Positions 35,990 to 43,481 of a DNA stretch of 64,000 bases are shown here, piece by piece. The notes under the pieces are model-generated. The model saw only the letters and a program-made list of their open reading frames with translations. It had not been told where the DNA came from and did not search any database. Origin of the DNA: FEN-1350 sp964386005 (lineage in GTDB: Bacteria; Planctomycetota; Phycisphaerae; Sedimentisphaerales; Anaerohalosphaeraceae); contig CAYLSB010000013.1 in the NCBI GenBank assembly GCA_964386005.1, positions 15,710 to 79,709 of the forward strand. Reading direction: 5' to 3'. A program made the translations under genes and the position numbers. Each line of letters starts with the position of its first letter. The stretch's first letter is position 1.

Positions 35990-36466
35990 ATGGCCAGGTT
36001 GAAGGTTCAGTTGAAACAATTTGGTATCGGTTTTTCGCTAATTGAATTGTTGATCGTTGTCTCGATCATCGGGATTTTGGCGGCGATCATAATGCCCGAG
36101 TTTCAGGATCAAAGCAAGGAAGCCGCCGAGACGTCCGTGAAAGACAATCTTCGAATCCTGCGTAAAACGATAGATTTATACGCGATTCAGCACAACGGGG
36201 TCGCACCGGGATATCCGGGAAACGATCCGACGGGAACTCCGGACGAGGCGACCCTTAAGGCCCAGCTCCAGGCGGGGAACTTTTTTAATCAATTTCCGGA
36301 AAACTCGCTGAACCAACTAACCAGCGTCAACGTCATTCCCAATGGCACGGCCTTTCCCGCGGCCGCAACGGGCGGGTTCGGCTGGGTGTATCAACCCAAG
36401 ACGAAAAACATTCGCGTGGATGTCGTCGGAAACGATTCCAGAGGAAATAGCTATTTCAGCTATTGA
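35990..36466 (+). CDS. Stand-alone type IV prepilin-like protein
   Basis: The leader MARLKVQLKQFGIG is followed by FSLIELLIVVSIIGILAAIIM; cleavage is expected at G14|F15 with Glu19 at +5. The remainder (158 residues in total) has the pattern DNLRILRKTIDLYAIQHNGVAPGYPG, GFGWVYQPKTKNIRVD, which resembles GspG-like pseudopilins of planctomycetes. It is far from the T2SS operon and has no other pilus gene next to it. It could be processed by the same prepilin peptidase, which is not in this window. Confidence 0.85.
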   Translation: MARLKVQLKQFGIGFSLIELLIVVSIIGILAAIIMPEFQDQSKEAAETSVKDNLRILRKTIDLYAIQHNGVAPGYPGNDPTGTPDEATLKAQLQAGNFFNQFPENSLNQLTSVNVIPNGTAFPAAATGGFGWVYQPKTKNIRVDVVGNDSRGNSYFSY

Positions 36467-36615
36467 GTCTCATTATCTTCCCGAAAAGCTCGATTCGGCG
36501 TTTTCGCTATCGCGGGAATGACAATAGAAATAAGACCCTACCTTTATCCCTGCGATTGAAACGTTTCTCTACGGAAGATATTCCCTCCATAGAATCTCTG
36601 ACGCCTTTGTCTATT

Positions 36616-37140
36616 TTACGAAATTCGGCTTCTCCGACGGAGAACAATCGCGCCAAGACCAAGAATCGTCAAGGTTATCGGTTCGGGGATCTGATGAATT
36701 TCCACGCCATGGATCATTTCAAAATTCATATCGAACAGGTCGATCGATACATCACCCAGACCCGTGCAGCGAAACCCGAACTCGCCCATAATTTCATCGG
36801 TTGGTTCGATCACAGGTGCACCCGGCCACATCCAGCCGCGTGCAATACCCTCGACTTCAATATATTCCCAGCCCCAGGTGTTAATGAGATGTCCAGGGAT
36901 AATGCCCCCAGGTTGAATATTCGGCAGGATCCATTCGCCGGGGTCGTTCCAGGGGATCATCAGGAATAATTGGTCGATGGGGGCGCTGGAATCGTTGACG
37001 ACGCCGATCGTGAGTTCGTCATCGATACGGATGGTCGTCTCGCCGATGGGATTGCCGTCGATGGCCAGAATCACTCCTGCGCCTGCCGTGGCGGCTAAAG
37101 AAAGAAGACAGGTCGCGTTTAGCATCATTTTGGATTTCAT
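36616..37140 (-). CDS. PEP-CTERM protein (pair copy A)
   Basis: The start at 37140 follows GGAGGA and a signal peptide MKSKMMLNATCLLSLAATAG. The 174-residue product ends with IPEPITLTILGLGAIVLRRR, then SRIS: a Pro-Glu-Pro motif, a hydrophobic helix and a basic tail. This is the PEP-CTERM sorting signal recognised by exosortases, commonly linked to exopolysaccharide. The body is a beta-rich domain similar in outline to the copy at 39890. Upstream, 62 bp away on the same strand, is the dockerin-like gene, the same arrangement as in copy B. No exosortase gene is in the window. Confidence 0.83.
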   Translation of the reverse strand: MKSKMMLNATCLLSLAATAGAGVILAIDGNPIGETTIRIDDELTIGVVNDSSAPIDQLFLMIPWNDPGEWILPNIQPGGIIPGHLINTWGWEYIEVEGIARGWMWPGAPVIEPTDEIMGEFGFRCTGLGDVSIDLFDMNFEMIHGVEIHQIPEPITLTILGLGAIVLRRRSRIS

Positions 37141-37202
37141 CTTTTCCTCCGATTGTCTGATTATGTCGTTGTTCACAGTCGTACAACGGTCGTCGGTTTC
37201 GA

Positions 37203-37799
37203 TCATGGATTCACAAAGAAATTATAATGGCCCGTATCCATACAATCGGGCACGCCGGGTCCGCGAGGAGGTTCCTTGAGCTGCCAATACTTGATCAGAA
37301 TGTTGAGATCGCCGGGGCCCACCCGCCAGAATCCAATAATAATGTTTCCCTGTTCCCGACGGTCAAAGTCGGCACAGATCGCATCCCCCCAGATGCCGGG
37401 GCCCTTGGGGGGTTCCTTGATATACCATGCGGAAATCAGTACGTTCAGATCATTTGAAAATACATACGTATGACCTGACATACTTCCCTGCCATTTTCCG
37501 TCTGCATCGCCGCGGCAGTTTCGAGGAAAACACCAACAGGCGGGCTTGCCGAACATAAGCCAATCGTTGTAGAAGAATGCGGTGGATTTGACACAATCGG
37601 TCTCGGGATCGTCCGAAGCGGGGATAAGCATGGTTTCATCATTTGCATCCTCCCGGGTCATGGAGAGGGACTGGAAATCGGTCAGAGGCAAAATGAGAAA
37701 TGACTCCAACGGAGAATTCAACATAGGGTAACTTACTTGTTGAGCCATTGCCAGGCAAGAAATGATACCAACACCCATCATCGCCAATACGTTTTTCAT
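37203..37799 (-). CDS. Secreted protein with duplicated dockerin-like module (pair copy A)
   Basis: The 198-residue protein begins with a signal peptide (MKNVLAMMGVGIISCLAMA). Its C-terminal ~115 residues are CWCFPRNCRGDADGKWQGSM, then YVFSNDLNVLISAWYIKEPP, then ICADFDRREQGN with a second half GPGDLNILIKYWQLKEPPRG. The two halves are internal repeats, each with an Asp-rich potential calcium loop followed by a helix ending in W, as in planctomycete dockerin-like modules. It shares this module with the protein at 40497, and the two end alike (TGHYNFFV). Attachment to a cohesin-type partner is an inference. Confidence 0.72.
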   Translation of the reverse strand: MKNVLAMMGVGIISCLAMAQQVSYPMLNSPLESFLILPLTDFQSLSMTREDANDETMLIPASDDPETDCVKSTAFFYNDWLMFGKPACWCFPRNCRGDADGKWQGSMSGHTYVFSNDLNVLISAWYIKEPPKGPGIWGDAICADFDRREQGNIIIGFWRVGPGDLNILIKYWQLKEPPRGPGVPDCMDTGHYNFFVNP

Positions 37800-37977
37800 T
37801 GCGGGTCTCCTATCCGCTGACCAACCTCGCTCTTAATCCTCCAAGCAGTTATCTTGAACTACAACGATAATTATAACCTTCTTCCGGCTATAGTCAAGAG
37901 GGTACATCGATTTTTATTGGAGGGATTTATGGGGGAAAAGAAGATATTTTGTTCGGATGATATCCGTCTGTTTCATT

Positions 37978-37999
37978 GGGGCGAATGCCATTCGCCGCC
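37978..37999 (+). repeat. Degenerate right arm of the 59-bp repeat
   Basis: A GGCGAAT/ATTCGCC hairpin lies 15 bp before repeat 1, similar in place and form to the GGGGCGGAC arm. It looks like a worn half-copy. Confidence 0.45.
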
Positions 38000-38014
38000 A
38001 CATTCAAAATATCC

Positions 38015-38073
38015 GTAGGGGCACACGGTGTGTGCCCGATTGTCTTCATGGGGCGGACGCCGTCCGCCCCTAC
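38015..38073 (+). repeat. REP-like 59-bp double-hairpin repeat, unit 1
   Basis: All eight units begin GTAGGGGC (or a close variant) and end GCCCCTAC, an 8-bp terminal inverted repeat. Inside are two hairpins: GGGCACAC/GTGTGCCC, then after a 12-14 base spacer GGGGCGGA/TCCGCCCC. Unit 1 abuts the stop codon of the lipoprotein gene (38074). Confidence 0.85.
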
Positions 38074-38649
38074 TTATTGCGATTCCTGATGGGTAAAGGT
38101 GATTTCGCCCATATTCTGTTCATCATCTTCGACGGGAAGAGGAACCTGGCTTTGGGTATCAGTACTGACGGTGTATTGGGGCTGGGAGATCCATTCGGCG
38201 GTCCATGTTTTTCCATCCTTGGAGATACGGCCGACAAAGATATCCCGGCTTTTTCCCTCGACGATATCCGCCCCCTTGACGAACGTAAATTTATTGAGAA
38301 CGATCTCTACGGCCAGTTCACGGATAGAACGGGTGTATTGAACGGACCATGTTCCGGCCTCGACCAGACCCATGCCTTCTTCAACGAGAGGAACCTGTGT
38401 GATCTGGCCGGGCTTGGCGGGGACGCGGCCGATCGTCATAATTCCCACAGCAATGGAACCGTCGGCATTCAAGAGAAGTTCCCATCCCTCGCGGTCGGCG
38501 ATCCAGATGCCGGCCAACTCCGCGGGGAAAGTACCGCCTTCGGTAAGAAGAATATCGGTGCTGTTAATCGTCTGGCGGATAGGTTTGGCACAACCGGGAA
38601 GAACAACCAGAGCCAGTATCATTGTTACAACCAATCGGCTTGAAATCAT
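38074..38649 (-). CDS. Small lipoprotein of unknown function, wedged between repeats
   Basis: The start at 38649 has GGAG eight bases upstream; the signal ends in the lipobox LPGC (Cys20). The 191-residue product has beta-rich periods: GTFPAELAGIWIADREGWEL, LLNADGSIAVGIMTIGRV, GTWSVQYTRSIRELAVEIVL, the look of a lipocalin-like or DUF domain that I cannot name. Its stop codon abuts repeat unit 1 exactly. Its ribosome binding site abuts unit 2, so the gene occupies almost all the space between two repeats. Confidence 0.68.
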   Translation of the reverse strand: MISSRLVVTMILALVVLPGCAKPIRQTINSTDILLTEGGTFPAELAGIWIADREGWELLLNADGSIAVGIMTIGRVPAKPGQITQVPLVEEGMGLVEAGTWSVQYTRSIRELAVEIVLNKFTFVKGADIVEGKSRDIFVGRISKDGKTWTAEWISQPQYTVSTDTQSQVPLPVEDDEQNMGEITFTHQESQ

Positions 38650-38661
38650 CTTATCATCTCC

Positions 38662-38720
38662 GTAGGGGCACATGGCATGTGCCCTATTGTTTTATTGGGG
38701 CGGACACCGTCCGCCCCTAC
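38662..38720 (+). repeat. REP-like 59-bp repeat, unit 2
   Basis: A full-length copy with both arms; it forms a pair with unit 3 through the 10-base spacer GAATAATATT. The same spacer joins units 7 and 8. Confidence 0.85.
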
Positions 38721-38730
38721 GAATAATATT

Positions 38731-38789
38731 GTAAGGGCACACGGTGTGTGCCCGATTGTCTTCATGAGGCGGACGGCGCCCGCCCATAC
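38731..38789 (+). repeat. REP-like 59-bp repeat, unit 3
   Basis: A full-length but slightly worn copy (starts GTAAGGGC, ends CGCCCATAC). It lies 4 bp from the stop codon of the transposase gene. Confidence 0.8.
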
Positions 38790-38793
38790 AAAT

Positions 38794-39540
38794 TTACCCC
38801 ATGTTAGATCGGCCGGGTTGTATTATATTATTTTGTGTATTTTTCGGATTTTCCTCATCATCATCCCAACATTTCGGATTGGATCGGATATAATCGCGAA
38901 CCCGATTTAGATCCCGCCAATTCCGGATAATATGTTCGTAATAATTCCGTTGCCAGATCGTTTTGCCGTGGAAATGAAAATGTTGATGAATCGCTCGTGT
39001 TGCAGCCGATTTGAAGCCCGCCACAAACGAACCAAGCGTTCGGGGTTGGCGTTGTGGAATGTTTATTTCATGGGACGAACCCCGTTCACCACCACACGGG
39101 ATTTTGTTATTTGTGGGGGCACATGGCATGTGCCCTATTATTCTATTCCGGCGGACGGTGTCCGACCCAACAACGATTTTCGTTTCCGTAGGGGTACACG
39201 GTGTGTGCCCTTTTATTTGATTTGGGCGGATACCATCCGCCCCTACAGTAATTCGGATGATTCCGTGGATGTGATTTGGCATGATCACAAATTCATCAAT
39301 TTCAATTTCATGACGAATCGTGGAGGATTTAACCCATTCCAATTGTATCATACGTCCGATGGGATTCAATTCCATCCGACCACGGATGATATCGCCGAAC
39401 AGACATCGGCGATTATGAGTTACAAGGGTCAAAAAATATTCCCCGGATCGGGAATAATCAAATCCCGCGAACCGAATCGATCGTCGATGATGTATATCGG
39501 GATCATATTGAGCTAATTGTTTTTTAGATTCATCCATCAT
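38794..39540 (-). CDS. REP-associated tyrosine transposase (RAYT, Y1/IS200-like) containing repeats
   Basis: RAYTs are single-strand DNA transposases related to IS200/IS605 TnpA and are thought to spread REP sequences. From the ATG at 39540 (or 39537) the product has 248-249 residues. The N-terminal FAGFDYSRSGEYFLTLVTHN, the metal-binding His-x-His in MPNHIHGII (about 90-92) and the C-terminal WQRNYYEHIIRN with the candidate nucleophile tyrosine (about 200-201) are all present, and the end YIRSNPKCW is typical. Residues ~98-146 are encoded by repeat units 5 and 4 in frame (for example GADGIRPNQIKGHTPC). Further repeats lie on both sides. The frame also reads upstream through unit 6, so the start is uncertain. 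Confidence 0.88.
   Translation of the reverse strand: MMDESKKQLAQYDPDIHHRRSIRFAGFDYSRSGEYFLTLVTHNRRCLFGDIIRGRMELNPIGRMIQLEWVKSSTIRHEIEIDEFVIMPNHIHGIIRITVGADGIRPNQIKGHTPCTPTETKIVVGSDTVRRNRIIGHMPCAPTNNKIPCGGERGSSHEINIPQRQPRTLGSFVAGFKSAATRAIHQHFHFHGKTIWQRNYYEHIIRNWRDLNRVRDYIRSNPKCWDDDEENPKNTQNNIIQPGRSNMG
39113..39171 (+). repeat. REP-like 59-bp repeat, unit 4, inside the transposase gene
   Basis: A diverged full-length copy (begins GTGGGGGC, ends GACCCAAC). It lies inside the coding sequence and is linked to unit 5 by a 16-base spacer. Confidence 0.78.
39188..39246 (+). repeat. REP-like 59-bp repeat, unit 5, inside the transposase gene
   Basis: A full-length copy inside the coding sequence. 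The spacer to unit 4, AACGATTTTCGTTTCC, differs by one base from the spacer joining units 6 and 7. Confidence 0.82.
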
Positions 39541-39541
39541 C

Positions 39542-39600
39542 GTAGGGGCACACGGCGCGTGCCCTATTGTTTTATTGGGGCGGACACCGTCCGCCCCTAC
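39542..39600 (+). repeat. REP-like 59-bp repeat, unit 6
   Basis: A full-length copy, starting one base after the first base of the transposase start codon at 39540, on its 5' side. Confidence 0.85.
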
Positions 39601-39616
39601 AATGATTTTCGTTTCC

Positions 39617-39675
39617 GTAGGGGCACACGGTGTGTGCCCGATTGTCTTCATGGGGTGGACGCCGTCCGCCCCTAC
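39617..39675 (+). repeat. REP-like 59-bp repeat, unit 7
   Basis: A full-length copy joined to unit 6 by the 16-base spacer and to unit 8 by GAATAATATT. Confidence 0.85.
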
Positions 39676-39685
39676 GAATAATATT

Positions 39686-39744
39686 GTAGGGGCACATGGC
39701 TTGTGCCCTTATATTCTATTAGGGCGGACGCCGTCCGCCCCTAC
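39686..39744 (+). repeat. REP-like 59-bp repeat, unit 8
   Basis: A full-length copy that ends the run on the right. A truncated piece follows at 39753. Confidence 0.85.
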
Positions 39745-39752
39745 AAAGATAT

Positions 39753-39770
39753 CCGGCGTGTGCCCTATTG
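39753..39770 (+). repeat. Truncated repeat fragment
   Basis: GGCGTGTGCCCTATTG matches the middle of the left arm and the inter-arm spacer of units 6 and 8. The outer parts are missing. Confidence 0.55.
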
Positions 39771-39830
39771 AAAAAACAGGTACCATCAACCAAAACATCA
39801 TACCACAGGATGATGGGTTTATTCCAGCGC

Positions 39831-39863
39831 AAAAAAAGAGACGGCCTCGATCGAGGCCGTCTC
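39831..39863 (-). terminator. Rho-independent terminator after the PEP-CTERM gene
   Basis: A perfect 26-bp palindrome (13-bp arms, GAGACGGCCTCGA and its complement) at 39838-39863 is followed on the minus strand by seven T residues (39837-39831). It lies 27 bp beyond the stop of the gene at 39890 and would separate it from the repeat region. Confidence 0.88.
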
Positions 39864-39889
39864 AGAACGACTTGTCACGTAGCTCTTGC

Positions 39890-40411
39890 TTAGCTGCGAC
39901 GACGAAGAACCAGAGCGCCAAGACCCAACAGTGTCAGGGTCATCGGCTCGGGAACGAAGCTATAGTCCATCGAGAACACCGGATCAAGATTCATGTTGTA
40001 GAAAGTCACGGATCCTTTGTCGTCCTGCTTGCCAATGATCTCAAAGTTGACCAATTTGCCAGCTTGGAACGGATCGACAGCGGGAACATCCCAGCTCAGG
40101 AACAGCACCGGAACTTCTCCAGCACCCAGATCGAGAAGACCCATATCAATCAACGACCATGCACCAGGAAGAGCACCCGGAGTGATCAACGAGGCGCCGA
40201 ACACGGCGGGACCAGCGAGAGCAACGAAACCACCATCCATAACACCAGTCGCTTGTGCCTCATTCACCAAAGCAAAGTTTATTACGCCCGGCAGGGACTC
40301 AACGAGAGCCCCATCGGCCTTCACTTCATCATTCGCAGTAAACTGAAGGCCAGCACTGGCCATACCAGCCATAGCAAGAACTACAACTAACGCGAGCAAT
40401 TTTTTCATCAT
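39890..40411 (-). CDS. PEP-CTERM protein (pair copy B)
   Basis: The start at 40411 is preceded by GGAGAACG; a signal peptide MMKKLLALVVVLAMAGMASA follows. The 173-residue product ends VPEPMTLTLLGLGALVLRRR, then S: a PEP-CTERM sorting signal almost identical to that of the protein at 36616. The body aligns in outline (a hydrophobic beta-rich domain with NFEIIGKQDDKGSVTFYNMN just before the signal, parallel to the FRCTGLGDVSIDLFDMNFEM stretch in copy A). It is followed by a strong terminator and preceded, 85 bp away, by its dockerin-like partner gene. Confidence 0.86.
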   Translation of the reverse strand: MMKKLLALVVVLAMAGMASAGLQFTANDEVKADGALVESLPGVINFALVNEAQATGVMDGGFVALAGPAVFGASLITPGALPGAWSLIDMGLLDLGAGEVPVLFLSWDVPAVDPFQAGKLVNFEIIGKQDDKGSVTFYNMNLDPVFSMDYSFVPEPMTLTLLGLGALVLRRRS

Positions 40412-40496
40412 CGTTCTCCTTTCCAATTCATTTTGTTCGAACAAAACGTCCATTTCAATCACTTATGCGAAGTGTGTGTGTCAGTATTAACTTACG

Positions 40497-41447
40497 TTAC
40501 GGAGCTGTTACAAAGAAATTGTAATGACCGGTCGCCGTGCAATCCGCAACGCCGGGGCCCTTCGGGGCTTCCTTGATGTTCCAGTTGGCAATGAGGATAT
40601 TCAGGTCGTTTGAAAATACACGGGCAAAACCAGTAATCGCATTACCCTGCTGATCACGATTGAAGTCGGCACAGACGGCATTCGGAATGCTCATGATGCC
40701 GGGACCTTTGGGGGCTTCTTTGATATTCCAGCCGGCGATCAGAACGTTCAGGTCATTACTGAATACATACGCAAAACCGGTGATGGCATTACCCTGGCTC
40801 TTGCCATCGGCATCGCCCTTGCAGTTCCGGGCATAGCACCAGCAAGCCGGTTCGCCAAAGGATTGCCAAGCGGCAAAGAAGGGAGCATCGGGTTTCACGC
40901 ACTTGACCTCGCCGGCCGGCATGACCTTCACCGTGATCGGGAGGTTGCTGGTCAGAACGCTGCCCACAACGCCACTGGCGGGACCACGAAGGGTGTCGCC
41001 GCTAATCGTGACATTCGAACCCTCAGCAGGAATGTTCTTAAATGTGATCGTGATCAGATTTGTCGTGCTGGCAGGACCTGCACCCTGATTTCCTGTCGGA
41101 TCGAGAACGCCCATGCTGACCGAGAAATCAGCGGCATCGGCATCCAAAGCGCCGGCCATGTCAAACTTGGCCAGAGGATGTCCATCGCCAACCGCATAGT
41201 TCAGCGGGTTCGAATAGGCCCAGTCGATGAAGGCGTTGAACGCAGGATCCACAACCACAGCGGCGGCCGAATCAACCATCGCTCCGCCGTCAGCGGCGAT
41301 CCGCAGGGCTACGCCGCGGGGAAGATCGCCATCCGATGTCGTGTAGGCAATCTGCAACTTTCCACCAGTACCATCCGCCGTGAATGTCACGGCAGCCATC
41401 GCCGGAACCGCAACCACCAAAACTAAAATCGCCATCAATCTTTTCAT
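40497..41447 (-). CDS. Secreted protein with cohesin-like N-terminus and duplicated dockerin-like module (pair copy B)
   Basis: The start at 41447 follows GGAGAG; a signal peptide (MKRLMAILVLVVAVPAMA) leads the 316-residue product. Residues ~20-180 form a beta-rich domain with ITITFKNIPAEGSNVTISGD near its end, in style like cohesin-type or pilus-adhesin domains; this is not certain. The C-terminal ~120 residues carry two dockerin-like half-modules: GDADGKSQGNAITGFAYVFS and ADFNRDQQGNAITGFARVFS, each followed by NDLN(V/I)LIAxWNIKEAPKGPG. The two halves are nearly identical, a sign of a recent internal duplication. The module is shared with the protein at 37203. Confidence 0.78.
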   Translation of the reverse strand: MKRLMAILVLVVAVPAMAAVTFTADGTGGKLQIAYTTSDGDLPRGVALRIAADGGAMVDSAAAVVVDPAFNAFIDWAYSNPLNYAVGDGHPLAKFDMAGALDADAADFSVSMGVLDPTGNQGAGPASTTNLITITFKNIPAEGSNVTISGDTLRGPASGVVGSVLTSNLPITVKVMPAGEVKCVKPDAPFFAAWQSFGEPACWCYARNCKGDADGKSQGNAITGFAYVFSNDLNVLIAGWNIKEAPKGPGIMSIPNAVCADFNRDQQGNAITGFARVFSNDLNILIANWNIKEAPKGPGVADCTATGHYNFFVTAP

Positions 41448-42051
41448 ACTACACTCTCCTTTCTCTTTCTTCTTGTATCTTACCTTTTCCGTTTTGCGAG
41501 GTTACCAGCCCCGCTACTGTTTACAATACCTATTGACGAATTGTTTTCTTTTATGATGATCTTTGGCAGGATTAACTACCCCGCCCTCCGAACATTTTTC
41601 TCATCACTCCGTATCAAACTCCCACACTGTGCTACTTGTAAGGCCTTTTTTAACCTGACCTATTAATGGAATTTTATCTCAAAGAGCAAATTAAAGCAAG
41701 AAAAAAAAGATTTTTTTTCGATTTATTTCTGATTTTTCGGTCCCACCGCGGTTTTTGTTATGTATGACGATTGCTCATTGCCTTGGCTGACATTTGTACT
41801 TTTCAATCCTGATGCCAAACTTATTATATCACAAACCATGGTTTGGTGCGAAACAATTTTCGGAATTTCGAACCTGGAATTGAAGAATAAAGAAGATGTA
41901 AACAGTCGTATGAAAAAAGGGTGGATAGGAAATTTTTCCAATTCGCTGGATTTATCGCCGAAAATTCATATATTCCTGTTGAATAAGCCCCATGAATGTT
42001 GAGAGATAAATGCATCGTAATCTATTGTTAAATAAAGACTTATAGCTGATT
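41448..42051. other. Intergenic region, AT-rich, no gene supported
   Basis: Short open frames on both strands have no ribosome binding site or recognisable product. The one feature is AAAAAAAAGATTTTTTTT at 41701-41718, a self-complementary AT tract of unknown role. A promoter for the leftward gene at 41447 and one for the rightward gene at 42052 must lie here but no clear hexamer pair was found. Confidence 0.4.
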
Positions 42052-43314
42052 ATGTTCAGGATTTTCCAGGGAAGGTTGTTTGTCGTTCGACTTATGATGG
42101 TTTCGGCGGCATTGTCGCTTGTAACTATCGGAATATTAATGATTTACGCTGCTGGAAACCCCGCGGAGCCCCTCGAAGGAATTCGTCTTTTCATTCCGGC
42201 AACCTTATGGAAGAAGCAGTTGATTTATGCCATGGCGGGATTGGCGGGAATGGTCATCGTGAATCTATTCAGCTATCGGATTCTCGGTCCCGCCAGTTAC
42301 TGGCTGTATCCGGCCGTATTGATCGTGTTGGCCCTTCTCCTATTGGATAAGTTCATCGATTTTCCGTTTATACCGGAAATCAACGGCGTCCATCGATGGA
42401 TACGGATCGGAACCAAAAAAACATACGTTCAGATTCAACCGTCCGAGTTCTGCAAATTGGCCTATATCCTGGCCCTGGCGTGGTACCTTCGTTTCCGCAA
42501 GAACTATCGAACATGGACAGGTCTTATCGGACCGTTTGCCCTGACCCTGTTGGCCATGGTCCTGATTCTTCTGGAGCCGAACCTGGGAACGGTGATGTTG
42601 ATGATGCCGATTCTGTTCGTCATGCTGTATATTGCCGGGGCCAAGGTGCGGCACCTATTGCTGATACTCTTACTGGCGGTGGCGGTGACGCCATTGATGT
42701 GGCACAAGATGCTTCCGTATCAGCGGATGAGAATCTCCGCGGTTCTGTTGCAGAGCAAATGGATTTATGCCAAGGCGCAGGAACATCCGCGACTGGCGAC
42801 AATCCTTGCCGGATCGCCCAAGGACCTGGTCAATTGGAACAAGGGCGATGGGTACCAGTTGATGCATTCCAAAATCGCCATATCCATCGGTGGGATTCGG
42901 GGCTATGGATTCCGCCGCGGTCCCTATATCCGCGAAAACACGCTTCCGGAACGGCAAAATGATTTCATCTTCGCGATCATCGCACATCAGTTCGGGCTGA
43001 TCGGGTGTCTTGTGATTCTGATTCTGTATGGAGTGATTGTAACCTGCGGGGCGGAGATTGCATGGCAGAACACCGATCCCTTCGCGCGGTTGGTAACCGT
43101 TGGGATTATCACGATGTTCAGCGTGGAGGTGATTGTCAATATCAGCATGACGATGGGCTTGATGCCCATCACCGGCTTGACGCTGCCGTTTGTAAGCTCC
43201 GGGGGTTCCTCGCTGCTGGTGAGCATGACGGCGATCGGGTTACTGAATAATATCGGGCGATCGCGGGCTTATAGCGTGGCGAATCGGCCGTTTGAGTATT
43301 TTCCGGATGAATGA
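42052..43314 (+). CDS. SEDS peptidoglycan polymerase (RodA/FtsW family)
   Basis: SEDS proteins polymerise lipid II into glycan strands, RodA in elongation and FtsW in division. The 420-residue protein has about ten membrane helices. Family signatures are VQIQPSEFCKLAYILALAWY, LLEPNLGTVMLM, PERQNDFIFAIIAHQFGLIG and GLTLPFVSSGGSSLLVSM. The long loop with NKGDGYQLMHSKIAISIGGI also belongs to the family. Which of RodA or FtsW it is cannot be decided here; no mre, pbp or fts gene adjoins it. No ribosome binding site is seen at the ATG at 42052. Confidence 0.92.
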   Translation: MFRIFQGRLFVVRLMMVSAALSLVTIGILMIYAAGNPAEPLEGIRLFIPATLWKKQLIYAMAGLAGMVIVNLFSYRILGPASYWLYPAVLIVLALLLLDKFIDFPFIPEINGVHRWIRIGTKKTYVQIQPSEFCKLAYILALAWYLRFRKNYRTWTGLIGPFALTLLAMVLILLEPNLGTVMLMMPILFVMLYIAGAKVRHLLLILLLAVAVTPLMWHKMLPYQRMRISAVLLQSKWIYAKAQEHPRLATILAGSPKDLVNWNKGDGYQLMHSKIAISIGGIRGYGFRRGPYIRENTLPERQNDFIFAIIAHQFGLIGCLVILILYGVIVTCGAEIAWQNTDPFARLVTVGIITMFSVEVIVNISMTMGLMPITGLTLPFVSSGGSSLLVSMTAIGLLNNIGRSRAYSVANRPFEYFPDE

Positions 43315-43381
43315 CGGAACCGGAAACCCGCCGTAACGGCCGGAAGAAGGCACGGTCCGTGCGGCGAGGGCCATCCATTCA

Positions 43382-43409
43382 TTGCCAATCCATCGTATAT
43401 CGTTATAAT
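43382..43409 (+). promoter_or_regulatory. Candidate promoter of the PTPS-like gene
   Basis: TTGCCA at 43382-43387 and a perfect TATAAT at 43404-43409 are 16 bp apart. About 20 bases downstream an inverted repeat, AATCAAT (43430-43436) and ATTGATT (43442-43448), could be an operator or small hairpin in the leader. Confidence 0.48.
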
Positions 43410-43481
43410 GATCTGATTCATATTGGCGAAATCAATAGGGAATTGATTATTATCGGTCTTTTTCAATGAGCAGTAAACGGA

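Noticed and set aside
38015..39744. CRISPR array
   Set aside because: Units are 59 bp with internal palindromes, spacers are 10-16 bases and are repeated rather than unique, large genes separate the units, and no cas gene is present.
41723..42002. Short frames on both strands in the 41448-42051 gap
   Set aside because: AT-rich, no start signal, no recognisable product.
43415..43481. preQ1 riboswitch before the PTPS-like gene
   Set aside because: The leader lacks the conserved preQ1 aptamer sequences; only a short inverted repeat is present.
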